Assembly: GCF_005239225.2 (NCBI RefSeq)
Contig: NC_133288.1
Span: 21,148,169-21,212,168 of the forward strand
Reading direction: 5' to 3'
Source: Populus alba
Lineage: Eukaryota; Streptophyta; Magnoliopsida; Malpighiales; Salicaceae
Length of the DNA: 64,000 nucleotides
Below are positions 23,946-36,952 of the stretch, piece by piece. Numbering within the stretch: position 1 is the first letter of the stretch; each line of letters opens with the position of its first letter. The position numbers and the translations under genes were made by a program. The notes under the pieces are model-generated. The model saw only the letters and a program-made list of their open reading frames with translations, had not been told where the DNA came from and did no database searches.

Positions 23946-25104
23946 TTATATCCATGCGGACGAACACGGCAAGCCCTTTTTCTCCATCATTTTCTTTGAA
24001 GTTTCAAGCACGTAATTATCGCATAACAATCATGACGGTAACCTTCAAACTCGGTCTTCCCAAAATTAATTAATCCATAATATTTCAATTTTCAACCCCT
24101 CTGTCGTTATATCATAAAATTAGCTAATGCTGTCCTTGAGTTTATGTAAACTATATCTAATTTGTCTTTTCATTAATTTTTTTATCCTAAAAAATTTATT
24201 ATATTACACAAGTTGAACTGCAACTTTTTATCCTAAGAATGCCGCCTTTGTTTTTCTCCTCCTCCTCCATCGGCTGAGCTGGAAGAACATGATAAAATCA
24301 ATCACACAATCCCAATAAATCTGGACCATCCATTTATTACACCCACAAATCCAAAGATCTATATCAAACCTCAACTACTCCTGCTGAAACAAGATAATAT
24401 TCCATGGAGAGAGGTTTAGCTAGCTTATTTTCTAGAGGTAATAAAGTTTGGGGTTATTAGAAATTTTTTTACTCGTTAATTTTAGAATCTATAAAAAATT
24501 AATTAAAATATATAAACTCTTCTAGATATTCATATTAATAATAATAATAAAAAAAAGAATAAAATTACGTGAACTAAAAAATCCAAACGGATACTCATCT
24601 GTAACGAACACAAATTTATCCCTAAATTCTTCTTTAAAACAAATCCATGAAAAGATTCAGTACAAGTTGATTGAACCTTTGCTTATCCTGCTTTGTCTGA
24701 AAGTTCCTCCGAGTCATGCCTCCAAATTCTAGTACAGTGATCTCTCTCTCTCTCTCTCTCTAAAAATCCTCAATTTCGAAATTATCTCTAAAAATCTCGA
24801 CCAAAATCAAAATTTTGTTTCAATCTCATGTTAAACTTCGAAGTAAACGGAGTGTAGATAAGCCCAAATCCAGTGAAGAAAGGGAACCATCGACCTTCAC
24901 TATCTCAACATCAAGCGACGATGTTTTCCTCTGTTTTTTTTTTAACAGAATTAATGGCTTGTGTGTTTTTTTGGGACAATACAGGTGAATCAATTACTGT
25001 AGCATCCGTGTGTTTGGAAAATCCTGTCGACGATGACGTTTACCAGTTCAACAAGTGGTTGAAGAATCACATTAGAGAAAATTTTGCACTGGTCAAGGAT
25101 TACG
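23946..25104. other. Spacer with a (TC)n microsatellite and an exon-like fragment
   Basis: A (TC)n run lies at 24741-24761. From about 24977 a GC-richer stretch has an acceptor-like acaatacag and then an open frame (GESITVASVCLENPVDDDVY and onward to about 25110). I do not recognise it; it is not counted as a gene. Confidence 0.4.
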
Positions 25105-25265
25105 GGGGGTGTTTTTGTAAGCTTGTTAATGATTTTTTTTAAAAATATTTTTTATTTAAAAATATATTAAAATAATATATTTTTATTTTAAAAAGTAACT
25201 TTTAATATGTAATTTAAAAATATATAAAAAAATTTGAATTTTAAATTAATTTATTTTATATTTTT
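25105..25265 (+). repeat. AT-rich MITE family, copy 7
   Basis: Core aaatattttttatttaaaaa then tatattaaaataatatattt and a right part rich in aaattaatttattttat. It lies about 250 bp upstream of the PCBER-like gene's start codon, just outside its core promoter. Confidence 0.5.
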
Positions 25266-25415
25266 TAAATGTTGTGATATATTTTATACTTTTACACGTC
25301 TCTTACGAGGAGGAAATGTTACGTGTAATTGTAGGACGAAGGGATCAATCAAATGGCCCATGCCCTCCTCTTCGGTTTTTAGCCCTGTGACTTCCAACTA
25401 TCCTTCAGTTTTGTC

Positions 25416-25422
25416 TATAAAT
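25416..25422 (+). promoter_or_regulatory. TATA box of the PCBER-like gene
   Basis: tataaat, 93 bases upstream of the ATG at 25515, in a GC-richer context that fits a core promoter with a roughly 65-base leader. Confidence 0.55.
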
Positions 25423-25514
25423 TGTGCTCGCACTGGTTCACATCTCCATAACAACGTTGCTCTCTTCTCCTTGTTAAGACTTTCTTGGTTTCTTTCCGAA
25501 ACAATTTCACAACA

Positions 25515-27323
25515 ATGGCTGACAAAAGCAAGATCTTGATCATTGGAGGTACTGGTTACATAGGAAAATTCATCGTGGAGGCAAGCGCCAAGGCCGGTCA
25601 CCCCACTTTCGCTTTGGTTAGAGAGAGCACAGTCTCTGATCCTGTCAAAGGAAAACTTGTCGAGAATTTCAAGAACTTAGGCGTCACTTTGATATATGTA
25701 CGTAACTGCGCATATAAACTTCTTCTGCCATGTTTTTCTGCTGTTGTTTTCTTGGTTCTTTGCAGAAAAAGAAATGTATTCACTCTGTGGGGCATTTGCA
25801 GGGAGATATCTACGGCCATGGCAATTTGGTCAAGGTAATTAAGCAGGTGGATGTGGTGATATCAGCAATCGGGAACATGCAAATAGCAGATCAAACCAAG
25901 ATCATTGCTGCCATTAAAGAAGCTGGCAATGTTAAGGTTGGTCCATGATCATATTTTACTTTCTGTTTCTGATCAAGTTATCCCATTAAATTTAACCTTA
26001 GAGCCGTGACATTGAAATATTTGCGTGAAGGGTAAATCAAGTGAGCTTAACTCTGTTCTTCAGTAGCTACTTCTACAGATGAAAGACCAAGCCTCAAAAA
26101 GGTCCTTAATGATTGTGCTACTGTCAATTTTGCCCCCAACAAATCATTGTAAAAGCCCAAAAAAATTAATTTTACAATCGGGGCCTTCTATTAGAATTTA
26201 TCAAAATAAAAGATTATTTCTAATACAAAAGGTCATTTATTACAAATTAAAAATGAAATATCAATGAAAAGATTTAATTAAGAATTTCTAAACGGGGATA
26301 AAATTGATATAAAAATTCGTATGTTGGCAAAATGGAGATTACCTACACAGTTTGGGGGCCATTTGGCAAAGAAAAAACTAAAATCACTAAATACTGTAAT
26401 CTTGGAGACTATTTTATTTCTCTTGTTGTTTTTATCAATTTGTCTGGAAGATCATCCATGGGACATGGTATTTTTATTTTTAATAACAATAACAGTGAAA
26501 TCCTCGCGTGTATTGTGTATAGAGATTTTTCCCTTCGGAATTTGGATTGGATGTGGATCATGTCAATGCTGTAGAGCCTGCAAAAACTGCATTCGCAATG
26601 AAGGCTCAGATCCGGCGTGCCATTGAGGCTGCCGGGATCCCCTACACCTATGTGCCTTCCAACTGCTTTGCTGCATATTATGTCCCGACGTTGGCACAGT
26701 TTGGACTCACTGCTCCTCCTAGAGACAAAATCACTATCTTAGGAGATGGCAATGCCAAGGGTAATAAACAATGTGCTGTTGTTAACTCTCTCTGTGAAAT
26801 ACGAGGTGGGAAACGAATTAGCCTCATGGTTCTGACATTTATTTTGCTCCAACAGCTGTTTTCAATAAGGAAGATGATATTGGAACCTACACCATCAAAG
26901 CAGTGGATGATCCTAGAACATTGAACAAGACTGTCCTAATCAAGCCTCCTAAGAACATTTACTCTTTCAATGAGCTTGTTGCCCTGTGGGAGAGAAAGAT
27001 TGGCAAAACCCTCGAAAAAACCTATGTTCCTGAAGAGAAACTTCTGAAGGACATCCAAGGTCATTGAGACTCTCCTCTATAAATCAGAATGCCAACGACG
27101 AAACCATGTTGGTGTGATTTTTATCTGATTTTTAATCCATTTCTTGATTTTTGCAGAGTCTCCGATTCCGATTAATATTGTTCTGTCAATCAACCACTCA
27201 ACCTTCGTCAACGGTGACATGACCAACTTTGACATTGATCCAGCATGGGGGGCTGAGGCCTCTGAGTTGTATCCAGATGTCAAATATACCACCGTGGAAG
27301 AGTACCTCGATCAGTTTGTCTGA
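25515..27323 (+). CDS. PCBER: Phenylcoumaran benzylic ether reductase / isoflavone reductase-like protein
   Basis: Five exons, 25515-25697, 25802-25936, 26523-26760, 26856-27059 and 27157-27323, all in phase, give 308 aa, the usual length of PCBER. The NADPH-binding motif GGTGYIG is at residues 11-17, and the proposed catalytic Lys is K133 in FAMKAQIRR. KRFFPSEFG, AVFNKEDDIGTYTIKAVDDP and the C-terminus PDVKYTTVEEYLDQFV are hallmarks of the PIP family (PCBER, pinoresinol-lariciresinol and isoflavone reductases). These cytosolic enzymes reduce benzylic ether bonds of phenylpropanoid dimers with NADPH. Poplar PCBER is an abundant xylem protein; this one differs at several usually conserved places (see findings), so its substrate may not be the classical one. 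Intron 2 is unusually long (586 bp). Confidence 0.9.
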
Positions 27324-28360
27324 GGCATTGACATCTCCTGCTCTCCGGTTATCAATGAAATAAACAGTCGAATAGTTAGAAATCTGGATGTATCTTGCAG
27401 ATGAGTGTCTGTCCTAGTCAATGAGTTATCTTTTCAGTGTAACCTTGAAAAATGTTGCTCTGGTCTGGTTAAATGCCATGGTTTGTATCTATTGATGGAA
27501 AAGATATATGATTAATATAAACAAAAATCTTTTCCCCTTCTTTCTCTAGCTTAAACCAGCAATACGCTAGAAGGAGGGCTGGTCCCCATCACATCCCAAA
27601 TGGGTTTGCTTTCTATGATTTTCATGAGAGGTCCATTGAGGGCCAAACGGCCAAAACTTAAAGCAATTCTGATATCTACCTATCTATAACAAAGGAAGGA
27701 TCCACAACATTGTGGGATTGATTTGTCATGTGCTGTTGGATGGGCATAATTTGCTAGGTTGCTTGTGAAAAAAAGAACATCAAAGGAAATTTCTTCATCC
27801 TCAGACATCATATCGCTCTACTGATCACCCAAAACGCTTTCTAGTTCCTGCCTCTAGAGGTAGTAATAGTGTCATTTGAGTTAAAAGAAGTGGGGGAGGA
27901 AAAGAAAGGTTAGACTGTCAGACATTGCCGCATTCAGCTCCTCTACCTATTTAGACAGCTTCCATACAAGAAACTATGAATCATCAATAGAAATTCTATT
28001 GTTCTACATTATTACCAAATTTTGAAGAGACTGCCTTTTGTTCCGTTCTCTAAGAAAGCTGTCGCCTCTGGATGACCAAATGAAAATTTGTCTACGATAT
28101 GAATAATTTCTGCCACTCTTTTTATTCTTTTATAAAACTGGATTTACAGCACATGGAAAATTTCTGATGCAATTGCTTCTATGGCACAGGTATATATTAT
28201 ATTATATATATCTACAAGTTCCGCCTTCAACTTTTACACTCAATTCTTTCGATGACAATCGAATAAGATTAGAGCCTCAAAGGAGTTTGTTTAAATAACC
28301 AAAGAATCTGAAATCAAACCTCCATAGCCATGAGAACAAGTCTGGTGGAAATAACCGGCC
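27324..28360. other. 3' UTR of PCBER-like gene and spacer
   Basis: Convergent region between the PCBER-like gene and the small secreted-protein gene. Contains no open frame of note and no clear repeat apart from a (TA) stretch at 28193-28210. Confidence 0.5.
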
Positions 28361-28751
28361 TCATCCATTCTTAAGAACCCTTGTCAAAATAGCCTCTCGG
28401 ATTCCAGAATCTGGCTCCGGGTCTGGAGCTGGTGCCGGCGCCTGCAAAATTGGTGCCAGGGCTATTTCTTGTACTCTTGGTTGTTTCTCCAAGTTTCCCA
28501 TCATTCTCCTAAGCTTCAGCAATCCTTCACTCTTCTCAACTGCAACATTTCAAGCAGAAGCACGCAAACTACTATCAGTCCTACAATTAAAGAAATGAAG
28601 CTCAACAACTCACCTAACATGTACATGGCAAACAACTCTTACCATCATCCAAGTATGGCTTTGAAGACTCTGACAAGAGAACAAGTGTGGGGGTGACAAT
28701 TGCGAGGAGAGCCCAGAAGAAGAAAATCACCAGAAAAATCCTCCCACTCAT
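28361..28751 (-). CDS. Small predicted secreted protein, 95 aa
   Basis: Two exons, 28751-28643 and 28539-28361, with a clean GT-AG intron (donor G/GTAAGA) and matching phase, ending in TGA. Residues 1-28 (MSGRIFLVIFFFWALLAIVT and on to LVLL) are strongly hydrophobic, as in a signal peptide or a single N-terminal membrane anchor. The mature part is charged and helical (KSEGLLKLRRMMGNLEKQPR), then a Pro/Ala block with alternating PAPAP and acidic residues (about 72-84), then a conserved-looking tail, GIREAILTRVLKNG. There are no cysteines in the mature region, so it is not a cysteine-rich peptide. The Pro/Ala block could be hydroxylated like arabinogalactan peptides, or the basic run could be a processing site; both are inference. 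I do not recognise the family. Too short and split to appear in a simple long-frame search. Confidence 0.68.
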
Positions 28752-30560
28752 TTGCAGGGAATGAAAAGGGGCACAGTTCAATTCTATCTGAGAGTTTTAT
28801 TCTAAGCACAGAGGGAGAGTTTTCGTGCCTTCAATTAGCTGGCCATGTTTGAGAAACTAGTCATTATAAAATTAATCGAAGCAGTAGTACAGTTTTTTAT
28901 ATGTTTTTGTCTTTAGATGTTGAAGTCAAGTAGCATCAAAAAACATATTTGAGATTATTGTTGTTATTCAGTTGTTGGAGAGTTGTTATACCAGTTGGTA
29001 CATGATTAGACGTATCCACCTGGCATGGCCCTGGTCAATACAATACGTGCTCAAGCCTGCTTCTGTACCTCACGGCTCACGCCCTCTCATTCATTGTAGC
29101 CGTGTAGCCATGGAGCAGCCAGGTGATGCTTGAGAATGATTATTGCTTGAAATATTCTATTATAAAAAATCACGAGTAACCTCTTTCCTTCGTGTTGGCT
29201 GTGGCTCTTCGCTGCTTCATGGGTGATCCGCTGAGGAAACTTTAATCCATAGATGTTCATTTAATTCCAAACAGCAAGGAATGTTACTTGGAAATCTAGG
29301 AATAGCTTGTAAATGTCAAAAAATAAAGAGTAGGCGAGGTAAGTATATTCTTGTTATTTTTTTATTGTCATGGGTTTTCTTTATTATTTTTTATTTACGG
29401 CTGTTTTTTAATAAATACAAAAGGTTATTAATAATATGTCAATAATTGCGCCAAGTACCATAAAATTTACCTCGAATGTGACCTCCAATCTGTCCGCATT
29501 TAATTAAACTGATTAATTGGGGAAATCCTAGCAACACCAGGACATGATGGATCCGTGAATCAAGATGAGCTACAAGAGACAAATTGGTGGACCATCTTGG
29601 TTTCGCCTTCGGCTGACATGCATCCGAGTCCAAAAACGCCTTAAACTGGTTCGATCCCTGTTTATGCTTTGGGTTAGGTTCGTGTCTAGCTTTTTATTGG
29701 ATTTATAAAATGTTAATTTGAACCCATTTTAAATTATTCCAAACAAGTTCTAATTACATTACCCCACTGCTCTTTTATAAATCTTAAATTAATTGAAGCT
29801 GATCCTGAAACACTAAGAGTTGTTTAGTATTGCTTGTTTCAAAAATATACTCATCTTAAAAAAAATTATCATCCTGTGCAACAGTAATAAATAAACACTA
29901 AATCCAAATACAATTCATTCACAAAAGTCACCTCACCAAACATCAACTATCACAAACAGTAGACTTTTAAATGATATTCCTGCAAACTTCTAAAATTAAT
30001 TATGAAAAATTAATTTTAAAACACGGTATCAAAAGGGATGGTCAACAGTGGTGAAAGGAACAGGCGAGGAAGGAGGTGCGAAGTAGTAATTTGAAAATTT
30101 TACAATTTTGGACTCGTAGATATAAACTGTAGTCACGAATCAAATATATGTATCCGAAGTATGTACCTGAACTCCAACCAGGCTTCGATATTGGTCTAGA
30201 ATCATACAAGTGGGATTGCTCTATCAATGTACAGCTCAAACATCAATTTACACAAAATGACAGTTTAGACTCCTTCAAATAGTAAACAAAATAGGGTGGT
30301 GTGGCTCATAATCTGCTCAATTTTATTCATTACAAAAATAGAATACCAGTAGAAGGATTCTAAAGTATGAAAGCACATCTCCAGTAAACGTAGAAAACAT
30401 GTGAATCCAATGCATGCTAGTGGCTACAACTTAAATACAAGACAAAATGAAATTTTCAACACCTATGTTTTAGTTTTGCTTATGCATTTGAAATTGACAG
30501 GCAAACCTTCGTAAAAATAGAAAGGCACGAAATTTGGAAGGCTGCAGGACATGTCATAGC
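28752..30560. other. Spacer upstream of the secreted-protein gene and downstream of RER1
   Basis: Promoter of the minus-strand secreted-protein gene and then AT-rich sequence. The last few hundred bases before 30561 are the RER1 3' UTR. No further gene or repeat recognised. Confidence 0.45.
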
Positions 30561-32534
30561 TTAGTCCCTCATCAAGCCACTGCTGCTTGCACCAGACTTC
30601 TTCCTGCCATACCTCTGCAAAAACATAGGGAAAGGAGTTGCTGCATTTTAGCTAGAAAAGAAAAGGAAACACCCAGAATTTCAAACCACCAATCGAATTA
30701 CCATCACGGAAAGAGAACATAAAAGAGAGTGAAATAAGAGAGGGTGGGGGCAGGATGGTTACTAGAAAACTCTCCAAAGCTCATACCTGCTTTCCTCTGC
30801 TGAATGGAACATATTTGTATTTGATCATGTGCATGATTTGGCGCTTCATTGTGAGGACAAACAGAACAATCCAATAGCAGAGTAATATGGGCCAGAAAAC
30901 AGGGACATCAAATACAGAGAAGAAGGTCATAAGGAAGGCCACACAAAAAGCCTTGGTGATGGCGTACCTGAAACCAGAACCAAAATATCAACTCATTTTT
31001 GGTCTCTAGAATTCTTAGAAAATAAACATATGATCAGAGTACACATTGTGAAGTGGATTCTGTAACACCTTACAATGGGGCATTGTCAGAAGTAATGATG
31101 TTAGGCAGACAAATGAATCTTCTTCGTGACTTGCAAGATTTAGGCCCACAAGCCACTAAAGCCTACGAACAACATTATCCTTTTGTTATTAAGTAACCTA
31201 TGATGTCTGTTGTTAAAGCTCTATGTCATCTTTCTTCGTCAACTTGCACACTCAGCTTGTCCCATGCCAATGGGATTCTAAAAAAAACTATTTTAGAGCC
31301 TCTTAGCAATAGTTTCTAGTTCCACAGGCGGTGTGATTTTGAAAGCCTAAGAGCATAACTTGTTAACAGAACCTGTTTTCCTATAAAGTTCCCTTCTAAT
31401 GCCAGATCTTAACAGTATAAATACTGACTGAAAATAACCTGATGCCAAAGTATAATTTTAGCCAACAACGGCTGGCAAACAAAGATGTTAATACAGATCC
31501 ATAGCCTCAAACATATTTTGGCAATGTGTGAAACGGCAAGCTTGAAAGTTGGCTCAGTCCTTGTTTTTATTGTTAACAAACTGGTTTCAATCCACTAAAA
31601 TGCAAAACGGATTGTCCACATCCACACCATGTGTTAATACCCTTTTGAAGTTCTTATCTCATACAGCATGCATATTACAGGTGTAGAAATCATGAGGCAT
31701 TAAGGAAACCAACGCCATGAAACATGAATGCATGCCTCTGAAATTATAGCTGACATGAACAAGCCAGCAAAATGCAATGCGCTAAATCTCTATGGAAAAC
31801 GGGGTATTCTTCTATCAAATTTCCTACCACACCGACAGATGAAAACAACACCTCAGGTTTAACTTTTAGATTTGCTCTTTTTAGTCTAAACAGTATTTCT
31901 GATAACTTATGCTTCAATAATTAAAATTGACAATAGCAATCCTCGTAACCAAAACCCATGCAGGTGCAAAAAATCGACTCCTGCTTAATAGGATAACTAA
32001 AGCCCATGGACAAATAGAAAATTTAGTGAAAACTAGTAAAAGCAAAAACACCAAAAACAGGCTGGAGTACAAAGAGCATGGAAAATCAATTGCATAATCT
32101 ACTCAGGCATTACACCAAAGCACAAGCTAACATACCAAAACAGGCAAAATCATCTACCAAGTTACAAAAGAAATTCTTGGTTACCAGAACTTAAACTCAG
32201 GAAGGCGCCGGATAAAGGGCTTGAACTCATCCGATCCTTTAGTTGGCAAAGAAGCGTCATCCGAAACTTCAAGTTCAGGATCAACCTTGGGTGACAGAAA
32301 CCCAATCAACAAATTCAAGATATAAATTCCAAGACCATACGAGATGATGTAAAACCCTTGAACAAAGTAAGCACGCAACACATAAATTGCTGCAACCGCA
32401 AGAGTTCCCAGCCACCTCTCTGTCGGGTGAGGTGTGGATCGGTCCAGATAGAACTGGAATGCCCGAGAGAAATCATTTCTCCACTTCGCAAGAGGTGCCA
32501 CCACATTGGCAGCATCACCACCATTTCCTTCCAT
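30561..32534 (-). CDS. RER1: RER1, ER-retention receptor of the early Golgi
   Basis: Three coding exons, 32534-32185, 30967-30787 and 30614-30561, in phase, give 194 aa, the normal RER1 length. The N-terminus is hydrophilic ([11 protein letters not shown]), and four hydrophobic segments follow (near residues 42-60, 62-80, 120-140, 142-160). Diagnostic blocks are [55 protein letters not shown] and [21 protein letters not shown]1 cycles between Golgi and ER in COPI vesicles and returns ER membrane proteins by recognising polar residues in their membrane spans. The basic C-terminus probably binds coatomer. A leader intron is likely, from donor AAGAG/GTTAGC near 33014 to an acceptor near 32558. 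Intron 1 (1.2 kb) has no recognisable content. Confidence 0.94.
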
Positions 32535-34359
32535 CAGTTATTATATTCTATTTCTCCTGCACATCCAAAAACCAATAACCAATCAAACATTTGACAAATC
32601 GGCATCAATCAGGGCTCAAGCTCATGAATTATCTTGAATTTAACCAGTTCAGTTATTTTCTCCTGCCTGTGTTTTGAAAACCAAAACAACACAACTTTAA
32701 TAACCAAAAAGAAAATCAATATTCGCTAAATTTCTTTCTTTTTTTTAAATTTGTAGGTAAATTATACTTTATAAATACACTCGTGTACGACATGAACAAA
32801 TCAAATATCAGGCAAAAAAAAAAAAAATCAATCAAGGCTCAATGAATAAAATAATACAATAGCTCAACATTTCCTTTTGCATGCTTTCCAGAAAACCAAA
32901 AGAACTTAAGCAAAGAAAATTAAGAACCGCTGAGATTTTATTTAAATTGAGTAAGTGAATTACTATAAATAAACATGATAATAGCGTACAGAAAAAGAAA
33001 TCTTGAAAGCTAACCTCTTGAGAGCTAGGGTCTTGAAACGCAACAAGGATCCGATTAGGGATGATGATCTATGTATGTTGAGGCGATCGCTGATTCTGTT
33101 TACCTCTCTTTCTCTGGATTTTTTTTTTGGCAGGAAATTCGTAGCTTAAAGTGCGTTTAGCACCTGACCGATGAGGTTCTCTCCTGCGGGTTAAAGGCGC
33201 GCTCTGAATTAATCCATCAAAACGTGCCCTTTCCATGTCGTTTTAGCCTTTAGGGTACCTTCGGTATAACTATTTACGGGTCGGATCAGGCTTGTATGGG
33301 CCTGGATGTGGCCAGACCAGGACCAGAGCGTACGGGCTATCCAGGCTAACAATAAAGCCCAGTACCAGTCCTATCTTCAGTAGACATGAGGATGAAAAGA
33401 AAAACTGTAACATCGTTTTGTGACTTGCGTAAATGTTTTCAGATGGGTTGGTCTAGCTTACAAGCTTGAGCTAGGCTCTTTCCGTGGTCGAGATGGGTTG
33501 CAGCAACGAGCATCCGTACGAGGGGAAGAGGTCCAAGGCCAGGCTTAAAAGTCCTTTAGGCTTGGAGTGCCCAAAAAAGTCCTTTTTTATTATTATTATT
33601 ATTTAGCATTTTTCACTGACATTATGCTTAAATAAAAAGAAATTCGGTTAAGCAATTGGGCTTTGCTCATGGCACCAAAGTGCTGGCACTGCTAAATCTC
33701 TCTGTTTTAGATCTAACAGTGTCAAAATTAGACGATCGGGTGGATGCATGCTCCAAAATTCTTGGCAACCATTAGAGATGACTTTTAAAAGGAGAAAGTA
33801 CTGTGCTGGACATTCACCAAATGATTTTGATTCATGAAACTGTTAAATCTTACACTCGTTTGTTTTACATTTGATCCAAGTGATGATAAAGGAACTGCAC
33901 AAATTTATTTGTATTTTCTCAGGAGTAATTAATGTTAAAAATAACATATTATACAACTATATTTAATAAATTAATTTTTTTATTTAAATGGGTTTTTATA
34001 TGATTTTAAGATTTTCATATCTTAATAATTAAATAATTATGGTTTCAAATATTATTAGTCAGATCTTCTCTTTTAATTAAAATTAATTAATAATATAAAA
34101 TAACGTATCAAAAAATAATATAAATAATATTTTACATCATCCAATGTTGGATTTTTGAGAGCAAAACTGTTCCACGATGCCAGGGACCCTTTGGTAATTC
34201 GACCATGGTTGAAAACCCAATCTTGCCCTCCAATTCTCTGGGATATTCCACCTTACCCTCACAGTATCAATTCTTAAAATCCCCACAGACCACACTGAGC
34301 TAAAATTTCTCTTTACTCTCGCAGTCAAAGAAAACACCAGTTGATCAAAGGAGTTGGAG
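32535..34359. other. Divergent promoter region, RER1 / gamma carbonic anhydrase
   Basis: RER1 leader with its intron (about 32558-33014), a GC-richer promoter stretch to 33.6 kb, an ATT trinucleotide run at 33586-33603, an AT-rich part at 33.9-34.1 kb, and the gamma-CA leader from about 34.3 kb. No gene seen. Confidence 0.5.
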
Positions 34360-36952
34360 ATGGGGACCCTAGGCAGAGCTATATACACCGTCGGATTCTG
34401 GGTTCGCGAGACCGGCCAAGCTCTTGATCGTCTCGGATGCCGCCTCCAAGGCAACTATTACTTCCAAGAACAACGTAAGTAAGCTTATCATTTCTTTAAA
34501 CCCTAGATCCTAATTAAATCTCTTTATAGCTTCATTTTCCCTAATTAGATCATAGCGTTAATTATCACAGCTCGCATTTGTAATGCGAGTTTATCTGCGT
34601 GTTTTCTGTTTGTGAATTAGCGTAGATAATTATGTAACCGGAGTTAGTTTGCCAATTAGGTATGCTTGGGGAAATAATTTATGTGTTGGATTAATCATTG
34701 TGAATGTGAACATTCGGTAGAATTGATGGTGAAATTTCAGATAATAATATTTGTTCCCCATGGTTGAACCACGATTTTAGCCTCAGGTGGACTTATTATT
34801 GATGAGGGTATTTTAGCTTTCTTGTAGTGGAGCAATAGAATTTGAGATTGTGATTGTTGAAGATGCTCGTCTCATGAGATGATAGGTGCAATCAGTTTTA
34901 ATTGATAGGGTTTCGAGAGTTTTCCTTATCAAATTAGGAATTTCTAATTTTCTAATATTATAACTGAATCAATTCTCTGTCTTGAACTAATTACGGTTAA
35001 CAGCGTGAATCCTTATACATTATGGCCAAAAAATGTTCTTAGTTTAGCAATTACTATGATTTTCCATCCACCTCTTCTTTGCTCTTGTTGCTTGGATGAA
35101 ATCACTGCTCCAAACCAATGCTTATAATTTTAAGTTTCACGTGCTTGAACTATACGGAAAGTTTATAGTACACCCAGGGAATTATGAGTAGGAGGTTGCT
35201 ATGAATTGGATTGTTTTATGAAATTCTATGAAGTACAATGGGGGTGCTCAAGTTTGGAAGATAGCTCTTTGATGCACACGGACCACCCTCATGAATATAC
35301 CATGTGTTCAAGATTGGTTTAGGCATTTTAGTTCTCATGCTCAGTATCATCAGCCATCAAGTCTATTTGTGTCTATTAACTACATGCTTCGCAGTCCATC
35401 TCTCACTTCTTTTCATCAGCTCCTTATATGTGTGTCAACTAAACCAGTAGATGTGGTTGGGCATGATAATAATGCTTTTCACAGGCCTGTTTAATTTACC
35501 TTTTTTTGCCATTCTTTTACTGCTTTCCATTATGCTTCGTATTATAAACATTATGGAATATAATTTGGGTTATGCTGTTCTAGCTTGTATTCAGCCATAC
35601 ATTAATTATGTCATCTGTTTTAGTGTCCAGGCATCGAACTCTAATGAACATATTTGACAAGGCTCCTGTTGTTGATAAGGATGCATTTGTGGCGCCTGGT
35701 GCCTCTGTCATTGGGGATGTTCTAGTTGGAAGAGGATCATCCATTTGGTATGGATGTGTTTTGAGAGGTAAGATTTTATACAACTTGTTGCAGTATGTTT
35801 GATGCTTCTAATATAGAGTTTCCCCTTGAATATGCTCGAGTGCATGTAATTTTAAATTTATCTGGAAGAAAGTGGGTTTTAGCTTGTTTTTGGATTTTGC
35901 AAATAATCTTAAAGTGTTTTTTTTTTTTTTGGTTTGGGGGGGGATAGGTGATGTGAACAGCATCAGTGTTGGATCTGGAACTAATATACAAGACAACTCC
36001 CTTGTGCATGTGGCAAAATCTAATCTAAGTGGGAAGGTGCTACCAACTATCATAGGGGACAATGTTACTGTAGGTGAGCACTATGATGAAGGTTATGTGT
36101 TTGATTTTTACCAATTAGCGATGCTTTCAAAATCTGTTCTATCCATTAAAATATGAACTGGGCAGGTCACAGTGCTGTTTTGCATGGATGTACTGTTGAG
36201 GATGAGGCTTTTGTTGGCATGGGAGCAACACTTCTTGATGGTGTTGTTGTTGAGAAACATGCCATGGTTGCTGCTGGAGCCCTTGTGAGACAGAACACAA
36301 GGATCCCTACTGGAGAGGTATGTCGGCTAACTCTCTCTCTCTCTCTAAAAATACAAAGGTACTTTTTTCCTGGGTTTTTTAATTGGTGGCTGTTCATTTC
36401 CAATAAGATGCATCAAGGATATTTCCATCTATATTTGTAGAGATGGCCTGTTCTTATTATACACTTGAAACTTTTTAACAATTGGATATGTAAATGAGAA
36501 GAATAAACTTCCAAATTTGGCTTATTCTCAAAAGTATTGAATGTTATGGTACAGTTTGATGTCAAACAGATAAGTGTGCAGAAATGCCTTTGTCATACTG
36601 CTTATGTGAATCTTTGTAATACATGCTAAAAGCAGGCAGAAACACCAGCTTCAGTTGTTTGTAATGTATGCAGGTATGGGGAGGCAATCCTGCAAAGTTT
36701 TTGAGGAAGCTAACTGATGAAGAGATAGCCTTTATTTCTCAGTCAGCCACCAATTACTCGAACCTTGCACAAGTTCATGCAGCTGAGAATGCTAAGCCTT
36801 TTGATGAGATTGAGTTTGAGAAGGTTCTTCGCAAGAAGTTTGCGAAGAAAGATGAGGAGTATGACTCTATGCTGGGTGTTGTACGTGAACTCCCCCCTGA
36901 ACTTATTCTTCCAAACAATGTCCTACCAGATAAAGAACCTAAGGCAAAATGA
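34360..36952 (+). CDS. GAMMACA2: Mitochondrial gamma carbonic anhydrase, complex I subunit
   Basis: Five exons, 34360-34474, 35624-35767, 35948-36073, 36166-36317 and 36674-36952, in phase, give 271 aa. After a short N-terminal targeting/helical part (MGTLGRAIYTVGFWVRETGQ) comes the left-handed beta-helix of hexapeptide repeats, about residues 60-200. The three zinc-site histidines of active gamma-CAs are all present: H107 (NSLVH), H130 and H135 (GHSAVLHG), with R86 and D102. The C-terminal helix region ends RKKFAKKDEEYDSMLGVV plus a short tail. The protein sits in the matrix-facing spherical domain of plant complex I and is needed for assembly of that complex. It is equally similar to Arabidopsis CA1 (At1g19580) and CA2 (At1g47260), as expected for a single pre-duplication copy; the symbol is a choice between them. 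Intron 1 is 1.15 kb. Confidence 0.94.

Noticed and set aside
34137..34454. 105-codon minus-strand frame over the gamma-CA leader
   Set aside because: Antisense to exon 1 of gamma-CA; no supporting motif.
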